Shown: positions 44,678-53,147 of the stretch, one piece after another
Layout: each line of letters begins with the position of its first letter
How positions within the stretch are numbered: position 1 is the stretch's first letter
Origin: an uncultured Ruegeria sp.
Lineage (GTDB): Bacteria; Pseudomonadota; Alphaproteobacteria; Rhodobacterales; Rhodobacteraceae
Reading direction: 5' to 3'
Length of the DNA stretch: 64,000 bases
Assembly: GCF_947500045.1 (NCBI RefSeq)
Contig: NZ_CANMQQ010000005.1
Coordinates: 1-64,000 of the forward strand
Made by a program: the position numbers and the translations under genes
Notes under the pieces: model-generated
The model's database searches: none
Told to the model about the DNA's origin: nothing
Seen by the model: the letters and a program-made list of their open reading frames with translations, nothing else

Positions 44678-44728
44678 GACGGATCATCTGCTTGACACTT
44701 TCGGGTTGGCGCGCCAACGCTGCCCGTC

Positions 44729-46177
44729 ATGATGGATCTTCGCCCGGTCGGATATGTGATTGGCTTGCTGGTCGCCATTCTAGGGGCGACCATGCTGCTG
44801 CCGATGCTTGCCGACCTGATCGAAGGGCGGGGTGAGTGGCATGTTTTCCTGGAAAGCGCGGTCCTCACCGTTCTGACCGGCAGCGTGCTTGCGATGAGCT
44901 GTGCAAACGGCGTTGGAGAGGGTCTGACCATCCGTCAGACCTTTTTACTGACCTCCGGCGTGTGGGTGGCGTTGCCGGTTTTCGGCGCCATCCCGTTTCT
45001 GTTTGGCGAGACCGAGCTGCGCTTTGTCGATGCCTATTTCGAGGCGATGTCGGGCCTGACAACCACCGGATCGACTGTAATATCTGGGCTTGATGATCTG
45101 CCTCAAGGCCTGCTTTTGTGGCGCGGTGTGCTGCAATGGCTGGGCGGCATTGGCATTATTGTTGTCGCCATGGTGTTCTTACCCGAACTGCGCGTGGGCG
45201 GGATGCAGATATTCCGCTCGGAGGGGTTTGAAACCATGGGGAAAATCCTTCCGCGTGCGCAGGAGATTGCAGGTCAGATTTCTCTGATCTACATAGTCCT
45301 CACGTTGGCCTGCATCATGGTTTACGCAGGCCTCGGGATGAGTTTCTTTGACGCTTTGGTGCACGCGCTGACCACGATATCCACCGGCGGATTTTCCAAC
45401 TATGACGCGTCGTTCGGGACATTCTCGGGGCCTGCGGAATATGCCGCCGCCGTCTTTATGATCCTCGCGGCACTGCCTTTTGTACGCTACGTGCAATTTG
45501 CCAATGGCAATACCAGTTCGCTTTGGAAAGACAGCCAGATCAGGGCGTTTTTGACCACGATAGCGATCCTGGTGATCATCATGTCGATATTCCTGACATC
45601 GGTTTTTCCGCACCACTGGGAACAGGCCTTTCGCGAGTCGCTATTCAATATAACCTCGATCATTTCTGGCACAGGCTATGCCAGTGTCGACTACATGGGC
45701 TGGGGCAGTTTTCCGGTTATGCTGTTCTTCCTGATCGGCTTGATTGGGGGCTGCGCGGGATCTACGGCTTGCTCTATCAAGGTCTTTCGCTATCAGCTTT
45801 TGTTTGCTTCGATCAAAACCCAGATACGCCGTATCCGGTCGCCTCATGGTGTGTTCGTGCCACGTTATGACGGACGCGCCATAGGTCGAGATGTTTTGAC
45901 CTCGGTCATGAGCTATTTCATGTTTTTTGCGCTGTCGATGGGCGTGCTGTCCTGGGCCCTGGCGCTGACCGGGTTGGATTTTATCACTTCGGTTTCCGGT
46001 GCTGCGACCGCGTTGGCCAACGTGGGGCCCGGGCTGGGCGATCAGATCGGACCTGCCGGAAACTTTGCCGGACTTAACGATAACGCGAAATGGATGCTGA
46101 TCATAGGCATGCTTGTCGGGCGGCTGGAGTTGTTGGCCGTATACGCAATATTTACCGTTCAATTCTGGAGAGGCTGA
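44729..46177 (+). CDS. trkH: Potassium uptake protein TrkH
   Basis: 482 residues, about ten helices. Selectivity-filter elements of the four repeats include AMSGLTTTGSTVISG, LTTISTGGFSNYDASFG, ITSIISGTGYASVDYMG and AATALANVGPGLGD. Channel-like K+ importer that works with cytoplasmic TrkA (not here). Two ATG codons in a row at the start; either may be used. Its stop overlaps the next gene (TGATG). Confidence 0.95.
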   Translation: MMDLRPVGYVIGLLVAILGATMLLPMLADLIEGRGEWHVFLESAVLTVLTGSVLAMSCANGVGEGLTIRQTFLLTSGVWVALPVFGAIPFLFGETELRFVDAYFEAMSGLTTTGSTVISGLDDLPQGLLLWRGVLQWLGGIGIIVVAMVFLPELRVGGMQIFRSEGFETMGKILPRAQEIAGQISLIYIVLTLACIMVYAGLGMSFFDALVHALTTISTGGFSNYDASFGTFSGPAEYAAAVFMILAALPFVRYVQFANGNTSSLWKDSQIRAFLTTIAILVIIMSIFLTSVFPHHWEQAFRESLFNITSIISGTGYASVDYMGWGSFPVMLFFLIGLIGGCAGSTACSIKVFRYQLLFASIKTQIRRIRSPHGVFVPRYDGRAIGRDVLTSVMSYFMFFALSMGVLSWALALTGLDFITSVSGAATALANVGPGLGDQIGPAGNFAGLNDNAKWMLIIGMLVGRLELLAVYAIFTVQFWRG

Positions 46178-47751
46178 TGAAGCGACCGCTTGGTGCGCAG
46201 ATATCGCACATGTTGAAAGATCGCGGCGTCGATGTGATCTTTGGCATTCCTGGCGTTCATAATCAGGAAATGTATCGCGGCATCGAAGAAGCCGGGATCA
46301 TGCATGTTCTTGCCCGTCACGAGCAAGGCGCTGGCTTCATGGCCGATGGGTATGCGCGCGCCACGGGCAAGCCGGGGGTGGCGTATGTGATCACGGGACC
46401 TGGCTTGTGCAATATCATGACACCGATGGGGCAGGCTTATTCGGATTCGGTACCGATGCTGGTGTTGTCCTCGTGCCTTGACGATGTTCAGTCGCGGCGC
46501 GGGCAGTTGCACCAGATGAAAGATCAACGCGCAGCAGCGGAAACCGTCGCGGACTGGTCTTGTCAGGCACAGGATGCGCAGGCGGCCTACAGGTTGGTCG
46601 AACGGGCCTTCGAAGATTTCGAAATGTCGCGACCGCGCCCCAAGCATATCCAGATCCCGATTGCCCAACTTGTGAGCGAAGCTGAGCCCGCACCATTTCC
46701 CAACCAACCCGCTTTGCGCAATAAGGCGTCGCCGCCGGACGTGGCTCCGGTGTTGTCGTTACTCAATATCGCGCAGCGACCGTTGTTTATTTTGGGTGGT
46801 GGCTGCCGGTCGAACCTGTGGCGGCAGATTTTGACGGAGCTAGGTGCCGCCTGTTTCACGACCTATGCCGGGCGCGGGCTTGTCGGGGCCAACTATCCAT
46901 TGGATTTCGGTTCCATGCTACCCCGTCCAGGTAGCGCCGAGGTCATCGCCTCAGCCGACCTTGTGGTCGTTGTGGGGGCAGAACTGGGTGATGTCGATTT
47001 GTGGCGTGATGAATTGGGCCATTCCGCCCAACTTGTCCGCGTTGATCTCGACCCTGAGGTCTTGTCGGACCACCATAGGGCGACCGTTAAGCTACAGGCC
47101 GATGGCGAGAGCTTTGCGTACGCGTTGTGGAACACGGTTGAACAAATCCAATCTGCAAGCGGATGGTCCGAAGACGAAGTGAGTGAGGCGCGCAAACGCT
47201 GGCGGGCGGAAATCGATGCCGAGCGCCCCGGTATTGTACCGGTCATAGACGCGCTGCGTGAGGCTATGCCGGTTGAGACCATGATCTATTCGGACATGAC
47301 GCAGTTCGCCTATGTCGCAAAAGAGATCTGGAACATGCACTATCCTTATCACTGGCACCACCCGACAGGGTTTGGCACGCTGGGATATGCCGTGCCCGCA
47401 GGTATCGGCGGGGCAGTCGCACGACGTGGTAAGCCCACGGCAGTGATAGCCGGTGATCATGGGTTTCACTACACGATGCAAGAGCTTGGCGTGGCAGTGG
47501 AACTTGGCCTGTCATTGCCCATCATCCTTTGGGACAATGGCAAGTTGAAAGAAATCGAAGACAGTATGGTGCGCGGTCAGATTGCGCCCAAAGCCGTGAT
47601 CGCGCGCAACCCGGATTTCTGCAAATTGGCCGAGGCGTTCGGTGCCCAGTCGGCAAAGCCGGAAAATCTGGAAGAGATGCAGGTCGCTGTTCGTGATGCC
47701 TTTAAGGCCGACGGGCCGACTCTGATCCGGATCACGCCGGATATTTTGTAA
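46177..47751 (+). CDS. ThDP-dependent decarboxylase, AruI-like
   Basis: 524 residues with the three domains of the acetolactate synthase family. Catalytic Glu in VLARHEQGAGFMADGYARAT, ThDP-binding region GDHGFHYTMQELGVAVELGL ending in LWDNGKL. The first ThDP-Mg Gly-Asp motif is present but the usual GDG/GDGxF is GDHGF. Similar Roseobacter proteins are annotated as 5-guanidino-2-oxopentanoate decarboxylase (arginine transaminase pathway), which I consider likely but not proven. Starts on the trkH stop; no arginine catabolic genes nearby. Ends in a terminator. Confidence 0.82.
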   Translation: MKRPLGAQISHMLKDRGVDVIFGIPGVHNQEMYRGIEEAGIMHVLARHEQGAGFMADGYARATGKPGVAYVITGPGLCNIMTPMGQAYSDSVPMLVLSSCLDDVQSRRGQLHQMKDQRAAAETVADWSCQAQDAQAAYRLVERAFEDFEMSRPRPKHIQIPIAQLVSEAEPAPFPNQPALRNKASPPDVAPVLSLLNIAQRPLFILGGGCRSNLWRQILTELGAACFTTYAGRGLVGANYPLDFGSMLPRPGSAEVIASADLVVVVGAELGDVDLWRDELGHSAQLVRVDLDPEVLSDHHRATVKLQADGESFAYALWNTVEQIQSASGWSEDEVSEARKRWRAEIDAERPGIVPVIDALREAMPVETMIYSDMTQFAYVAKEIWNMHYPYHWHHPTGFGTLGYAVPAGIGGAVARRGKPTAVIAGDHGFHYTMQELGVAVELGLSLPIILWDNGKLKEIEDSMVRGQIAPKAVIARNPDFCKLAEAFGAQSAKPENLEEMQVAVRDAFKADGPTLIRITPDIL

Positions 47752-47759
47752 GCTGTGCG

Positions 47760-47791
47760 AAAAGGCGCTGCACTTTGGTACAGCGCCTTTG
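47760..47791. terminator. Bidirectional terminator
   Basis: Perfect 10-bp stem AAAGGCGCTG / CAGCGCCTTT with a 10-base loop, between the convergent decarboxylase and the gene at 47807. A before and T after make it usable in both directions. Confidence 0.88.
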
Positions 47792-47806
47792 CATTGATGT
47801 CAGAAA

Positions 47807-49546
47807 TCAGTCCCAGCAATGAACCAGAACTGTCATCCCGTTGGCGCGACGGCTCAGCTCGTTTGGCGAAATCTGGGCCGAAGACTGCGCGGAGACACCG
47901 GAAACACCTGCCTTTGTCAAAACGTCGGACAGGCGTTCGACATTTACCGCGAGGCTGACCGACCCGGGGAGCGTGCGACCATCAGCAGGGTTGGGCAGCA
48001 GCATGCCGACCACGTTGCCACTGTCATCAAAGACCGGCCCGCCTGCATCACCGGGTTGGGCGGCCAATGCCAGGCGTTTGACACCATCTTCGCCATTCAG
48101 GCCGCGAATGTCGGCAATCTCACCGAAGGTCAGGGTGGGGGCACCCAGCGCGCCTTCGTAGGAAAAGCCCGAAACGGCAATCTGGGACTGAATGCGCGGA
48201 ACGTCTGCACGGAACTCGGCGACGCTGATCGGGGCCAGTGTCTGACGGGGGCGCAGGACGGCGACGCCAAGATCGGTATCCTGCCATGCGACCTGAACCT
48301 CTTGACCACCGTCCAGCGTCATGCGGGTGCAGCTTTCAGCAGCCTCTGCGACGGTCAGAACCGTGCCGCTGGCGTCGGCAAAAAAACCGGATCGCGACAG
48401 GCGCGGTTTGCGGATTTGCAGGCCTGAAACCAGATCAATACGTTGGTCCGCATCCGCCCCAGCGCCAGCATCCAGCACGGCGTCGGTGGGGGTAAAGCTG
48501 GCGCGCATAGCGGCCAGAACACGGGCGCGGCGGGCCTCGTCTCCATCCGGCCAGACCAGAGTGAACCCTTTGATCTTACCATCTTTCAGAGCGGCCTGAG
48601 TATACGATACAATCCCCTTGCCGCGCCCTTCGATGGTAAAACTGTTGCCCCGCAATGCACGTTCTCCGCCCAGCGGAATAATCTCAAGCGATTGCATCAC
48701 TTGATACAGCGCGCGCAACGTGGCCGGAGTTCCATCCTGGCTGATCAACAGTGCTTTGGCGTCAACATCGGAGGTGGGTTTGAAATGGGCAAACGGGGCC
48801 TCATAGCGATCAAACGCGAGAACGCCCAGCGGCATATCCATTTCGATTCCGGCCTGTGGGTCAGAATACCGTTCCATCCCGACGCTGATCAGCGGGGCGT
48901 TATAGTTATCCATCAGGGTCTTACGCTGCAGCGTGGTCAGAACGCCCGTTGCCTCGAACCCATTGAACCGTTGCCAATCGCTCATCGAGCGACGGGTGCC
49001 TTGCCCAAACGCTCCGTCGATGGTCGAGTTGTAAAAACCAGCCGCTTGCAGAGCAGTTTGCAGGTTTTTGCGTTCCTGTGCTGTCAGAAGACGCTCGCCC
49101 TGCAGGGCTTGTGCGCGGGTTTCGTCTGCGTCTTGCGGGCTCAGACCAGCCAGTGACTGTTCCGGTTGTTGCTCTGGCTGGACAGGTGCATTGATCACGC
49201 CCCGATCAAGGATGTTGGCCCCAACCGGCCAGAACTGCTGCCCCAGAGCGCTGGAGAAGGCGATGAAGCTGTCCGATGGTATCTGGCGTTCGGCCTGGTA
49301 GACCCGCAGAACCTGCTCGGCATCATCGCGAAGATATGGTCCAACAACAATGGCATACCAGCCCGAGTTCAGGCGAAACCCGTTCACGTCGGGCAGCGTG
49401 TTTGCATAGGCCTGAGCGCGATCTTGCGCTTGGCGCAGCGAAGGCTGCGCCTCGATCTGAACCCAGACGCCAGCGTCCTGTTGGGCGAAAGCGGCGCGCA
49501 GGCCGAAAAGAAGAAAGAATGTAATAACTGTAAATACGCGTGTCAT
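47807..49546 (-). CDS. SPOR/peptidoglycan-binding protein with inactive trypsin-like domain
   Basis: 579 residues. Signal peptide 1-21. SPOR-like domain about 26-95 (VWVQIEAQPSLRQAQDRAQA, then YAIVVGPYLRDDAEQVL). Peptidoglycan-binding domain about 150-210 (TAQERKNLQTALQAAGFYNS, IDGAFGQGTRRSMSDWQRFN). A chymotrypsin-fold domain follows at about 380-545. There the His position reads GTVLTVAEAAESC with no His, and the Ser site is GDAGGP (Ala501 for Ser); the Asp (DTDLGVAVL) remains. So it should bind rather than cut. Periplasmic, perhaps a septal or envelope scaffold. Divergent from glyQ. Confidence 0.85.
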   Translation of the reverse strand: MTRVFTVITFFLLFGLRAAFAQQDAGVWVQIEAQPSLRQAQDRAQAYANTLPDVNGFRLNSGWYAIVVGPYLRDDAEQVLRVYQAERQIPSDSFIAFSSALGQQFWPVGANILDRGVINAPVQPEQQPEQSLAGLSPQDADETRAQALQGERLLTAQERKNLQTALQAAGFYNSTIDGAFGQGTRRSMSDWQRFNGFEATGVLTTLQRKTLMDNYNAPLISVGMERYSDPQAGIEMDMPLGVLAFDRYEAPFAHFKPTSDVDAKALLISQDGTPATLRALYQVMQSLEIIPLGGERALRGNSFTIEGRGKGIVSYTQAALKDGKIKGFTLVWPDGDEARRARVLAAMRASFTPTDAVLDAGAGADADQRIDLVSGLQIRKPRLSRSGFFADASGTVLTVAEAAESCTRMTLDGGQEVQVAWQDTDLGVAVLRPRQTLAPISVAEFRADVPRIQSQIAVSGFSYEGALGAPTLTFGEIADIRGLNGEDGVKRLALAAQPGDAGGPVFDDSGNVVGMLLPNPADGRTLPGSVSLAVNVERLSDVLTKAGVSGVSAQSSAQISPNELSRRANGMTVLVHCWD

Positions 49547-49753
49547 TGTCTGCCCGTTTTATGCAGTGTTTTCACTTTGCCGCAGATTACGCGGAATCGA
49601 GCCATGATTGCCATGCCCGGAATACGGGGAATTCTGGGTGTGGCTGCTCAGAGACAGAGGTAGCCGATTGGCCCGTTGACGCCCCTTGGTGGCTTGCATA
49701 GGAAGGGCCAAACCCATCGGAACCGGGCGCTTGGGGCGCCCAAGGGGAATGTC

Positions 49754-50683
49754 ATGACCGAACCCAAAAGCGCACCACGTTCATTTCAGGAGATCATCCT
49801 GCGGCTTCAGTCCTATTGGGCCTCGAAAGGGTGTGCGATCCTGCAGCCTTACGACATGGAGGTCGGGGCAGGTACATTCCACCCGGCGACCACGCTGCGC
49901 TCATTGGGGTCGAAGGCTTGGGCCGCGGCCTATGTTCAGCCTTCACGCCGCCCAACTGATGGGCGATACGGCGAGAACCCGAACCGGTTGCAGCATTACT
50001 ATCAATACCAGGTTCTGATCAAACCCAGCCCGCCGGACCTGCAAGAGCTTTATCTGGGTTCGCTCGAAGCCATCGGCATCGATATGGACTTGCACGACAT
50101 CAGGTTCGTCGAGGATGACTGGGAAAGCCCGACCCTTGGAGCCTGGGGCCTGGGATGGGAGGTCTGGTGCGATGGCATGGAAGTCAGCCAATTCACCTAT
50201 TTCCAGCAGGTTGGCGGCCATGATTGTGCACCGGTTTCGGGTGAGTTGACCTACGGCCTGGAGCGTCTGGCCATGTATGTGTTGGGCATCGATCATGTGA
50301 TGGATATGCCGTTCAATGATCCCCAATCCCCCAGCCCGCTGACCTATGGCGATATCTTCAAGCAGACCGAAGAAGAATACGCCCGCTGGAATTTTGACGT
50401 AGCCAATACCGAGGTTCTGCTGCGCCATTTTGAAGAGGCCGAAGTTGAATGCGCGAATATTCTGGCACAGGAACATGACGATCCAAAGACCGGCAAGCGT
50501 ATCATCATGGCGCACCCGGCCTACGATCAGTGCATCAAGGCAAGCCATATCTTCAACTTGCTGGACGCGCGCGGGGTGATCTCGGTTACCGAACGGCAAG
50601 CCTATATCGGCCGTGTCCGGGCACTGGCCAAACAATGCGCCGATGCGTTCGTTTTGACCGAGGCCGCCGGGCTCAAAGCTTGA
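49754..50683 (+). CDS. glyQ: Glycyl-tRNA synthetase alpha subunit
   Basis: 309 residues. [80 protein letters not shown]: the conserved bacterial alpha2beta2-type catalytic chain. Start at 49754 ([11 protein letters not shown]). A GGGCGC-TTGGG-GCGCCC hairpin lies just before the ribosome-binding AAGGGG. The beta chain gene is 2.5 kb downstream. Confidence 0.97.
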   Translation: MTEPKSAPRSFQEIILRLQSYWASKGCAILQPYDMEVGAGTFHPATTLRSLGSKAWAAAYVQPSRRPTDGRYGENPNRLQHYYQYQVLIKPSPPDLQELYLGSLEAIGIDMDLHDIRFVEDDWESPTLGAWGLGWEVWCDGMEVSQFTYFQQVGGHDCAPVSGELTYGLERLAMYVLGIDHVMDMPFNDPQSPSPLTYGDIFKQTEEEYARWNFDVANTEVLLRHFEEAEVECANILAQEHDDPKTGKRIIMAHPAYDQCIKASHIFNLLDARGVISVTERQAYIGRVRALAKQCADAFVLTEAAGLKA

Positions 50684-50691
50684 TGCGGCGC

Positions 50692-51324
50692 TCAGGCCAA
50701 TCCCGGCAACAGCGCCTTGAGACCGTCTGCAATCATGCTGATGGCAATGGCTGCCAGGATCATACCCATGAAGCGGCTCATGATCACGCGGGCATTGGCC
50801 GACAGACGTTTGGCCAGCGCCGAAGCGTTCCAGAATGTGACCAAAAGCAAGGCTACGACGAAGAGGAAAACTGCTGCATAGCCAATGGCTTCTGCGGGGG
50901 TTTTGATGTGATGCGCGTACAGGATCAACGTTGTAATCGTTCCGGGGCCAACCAGAATGGGAAAGGCCAGAGGGTAAAACGCCACCGTCTCGGGTGCCGG
51001 GTAAGATTTCTTTTCCCCGTCGGTGCCGTGGTGCGAACTGCTTTCGTTACCGTTCAGCATATTCAGGCCAATCATCAAAACGACCAATCCACCGGCGACG
51101 CGCAGGTCATCGACGCTGATACCGAACAACCCAAGTGCCTGACTGCCAATCGCGGCGAAGGCGCCTCCCAATATCAGGCAATAGAGCGCGGTTTTGATCG
51201 CGACCTTGCGCTGATCCGCGGTGGGCAGGTCTTGCGTAACGCTCAGAAACACCGGCAGGTTGGTAATCGGGTTCATGATCGCGAACAGCGCGCCGAAGAA
51301 TCCGACGGCAAGGGTGGTATCCAT
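50692..51324 (-). CDS. MarC-family membrane protein
   Basis: 210 residues, six helices. Family motifs: FGALFAIMNPITNLPVFLSV near the N-terminus, DDLRVAGGLVVLMIGLNML, and YPLAFPILVGPGTITTLILY. MarC/UPF0056 proteins are inner membrane proteins, once linked to antibiotic resistance without firm proof. Encoded on the opposite strand, between glyQ and the DUF6446 gene, with an 8-base gap to glyQ. Confidence 0.92.
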   Translation of the reverse strand: MDTTLAVGFFGALFAIMNPITNLPVFLSVTQDLPTADQRKVAIKTALYCLILGGAFAAIGSQALGLFGISVDDLRVAGGLVVLMIGLNMLNGNESSSHHGTDGEKKSYPAPETVAFYPLAFPILVGPGTITTLILYAHHIKTPAEAIGYAAVFLFVVALLLVTFWNASALAKRLSANARVIMSRFMGMILAAIAISMIADGLKALLPGLA

Positions 51325-51402
51325 GCTTGTAGCCTTGTTTCTGCCTGTTTCGGTCGGGAACCTGTCCTATTTTTTGTTAACTTAAAAGAGGCAGCATAGA
51401 CA

Positions 51403-51924
51403 ATGACCGGGAAACTGCTTGCCCTGATCCTTTTGTTTTCAGCCTTGTTGGCGGGCGTCGGGATGTATTACCTGCAGGTCTATGGCTTTTACTATGAGGT
51501 CGAGCCGCAACCGGGTCATGATGTGGCCTTGCTGGCCCAAGGGTCTGATACGCCCGAGCCGATTGAATACACAGCATTTCAGGCGATTGATGCCGATAGC
51601 TCTCCGATCCGCTACAGGGCGTGTTTTGAGACTGATCTGGTACCCGATCAAATGGTGGAATTTCTGCCAGTAGAAAATCCGGAACCGCTGAACGCACCTG
51701 GATGGTTTGATTGCTACGATGCGGTTGGTTTGGCCGATGCGTTGGAAGCGGGGCAGGCGAAGGCGTTCATGGGTACCAAGAACATACACTATGGCGTCGA
51801 CCGTATCGTGGCAGTGACACAAGATGGCAAAGGTTATGTCTGGCACGCGCTGAACAATTGCGGCGAGAAAGCCTATGACGGAACCGTGGTGGGTGAGACA
51901 TGCCCACCCAAACCCGAGAACTGA
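51403..51924 (+). CDS. DUF6446 family protein
   Basis: 173 residues. One N-terminal hydrophobic helix (about 3-24: GKLLALILLFSALLAGVGMY) and a soluble part in the periplasm: IEYTAFQAIDADSSPIRYRA, CFETDLVPDQMVEFLPVENP, LNAPGWFDCYDAVGLADALE. Recognised as the DUF6446 type found beside glyS in Rhodobacteraceae; function unknown. Overlaps gltS by one base (TGATG). Confidence 0.85.
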   Translation: MTGKLLALILLFSALLAGVGMYYLQVYGFYYEVEPQPGHDVALLAQGSDTPEPIEYTAFQAIDADSSPIRYRACFETDLVPDQMVEFLPVENPEPLNAPGWFDCYDAVGLADALEAGQAKAFMGTKNIHYGVDRIVAVTQDGKGYVWHALNNCGEKAYDGTVVGETCPPKPEN

Positions 51925-53138
51925 TGCAGATGGGGCATGTCGTCGACATACCAGACTTTCTGACCGCGACGCTGGGCTTTGCTGTCTATCTGCTGGGAGC
52001 CGAGATCAATGCTCGTGTCGCCCCCTTGCGCAGCTTCAACATTCCTGAGCCGGTGACCGGAGGTCTTCTGGCCTCTCTGGTGGTGTTGGCGCTGTATCGG
52101 CTCTTCGGCGTTGAACTGTCCTTTGGTCTGACTGCACGGGACTTCCTGCTGGTGTTGTTCTTTGCGGGCATTGGGCTGAACGCCCGTCTTTCCGATTTGA
52201 TTTCAGGCGGCAAACCCTTGCTGTTGCTTCTGATTCTGACGCTTGTCACCATCGTCGCGCAGAACGTGATCGGCACCGCCGGGGCGGCTTTGTTCGGCTA
52301 TCCGGCACAAGCGGGGGTTCTGTTCGGCTCTGCTGCGTTGATCGGGGGGCATGGGACCGCGATCGCTTGGGCACCTGAGGTTGCGCAGGCCACCGGGCTT
52401 GATGGCGCGGTCGAATTGGGCGTCGCCGTGGCCACGTTGGGCCTTGTATTGGCTGCTTTGGTCGGGGGACCGATCGCGCGGCTGCTGATCGAGGGGCGAA
52501 AGCTTAGCCCCGCGCGACCCGAAGAAGAACACACGGTGGGTTTGCCCAGCGAGGCCGACCAGAAATCCGAAATAGATCATCAAACGATCATGCGGGTTCT
52601 GCTGTACCTCAATCTCGCGATCATATCGGGGGCGATCCTGAGTGAAGCCATCAGCGCCGCAGGGCTGAAGCTGCCGCTGTTCGTACCCTGCCTGATTATG
52701 GGCATTGTGATTGCCAACATTCGAGCCACGTTCGCCCCGAATGCAAAACCTGTATCGCGCACGCCGTCGCTGGCCCTGATATCGGAGTTTGCGCTCGGCG
52801 CGTTCCTGGCGATGTCATTGATGAGCTTGCAGCTCTGGACCATTGCCGAACTGGGCCTTGCGATTGCGGTGATCATGACCGCTCAGACGCTTTTTGCTGT
52901 GGTGTTCGTGATCTGGGTCCTGTTCCCGATGATGGGATCAAATTATCGCGCTGCGGTGCTGGCGGCGGGTTTTGGCGGTTTCGCCTTGGGCGCAACCCCC
53001 ACCGCGATTGCAAATATGACTGCAGTGACCAAGCGATATGGCCCGTCGCCTATTGCCTTTATTGTACTGCCCCTTGTATCCGCCTTCTTTGTGGATATCG
53101 CCAATGCCATCGTCATTCAGATGATTGTGAGTTTCTAA
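51924..53138 (+). CDS. gltS: Sodium/glutamate symporter GltS-like
   Basis: 404 residues from an ATG at 51924 on the DUF6446 stop; an upstream in-frame ATG at 51900 is possible. About ten helices. GltS motifs: FNIPEPVTGGLLASLVVLAL, VLFFAGIGLNARLSDLISGG, GSAALIGGHGTAIAWAPE (re-entrant loop), and GGFALGATPTAIANMTAVTK. Imports glutamate or a related amino acid with Na+. Ten bases before glyS, so it may help drive glyS expression. Confidence 0.92.
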   Translation: MQMGHVVDIPDFLTATLGFAVYLLGAEINARVAPLRSFNIPEPVTGGLLASLVVLALYRLFGVELSFGLTARDFLLVLFFAGIGLNARLSDLISGGKPLLLLLILTLVTIVAQNVIGTAGAALFGYPAQAGVLFGSAALIGGHGTAIAWAPEVAQATGLDGAVELGVAVATLGLVLAALVGGPIARLLIEGRKLSPARPEEEHTVGLPSEADQKSEIDHQTIMRVLLYLNLAIISGAILSEAISAAGLKLPLFVPCLIMGIVIANIRATFAPNAKPVSRTPSLALISEFALGAFLAMSLMSLQLWTIAELGLAIAVIMTAQTLFAVVFVIWVLFPMMGSNYRAAVLAAGFGGFALGATPTAIANMTAVTKRYGPSPIAFIVLPLVSAFFVDIANAIVIQMIVSF

Positions 53139-53147
53139 GGACCGACT

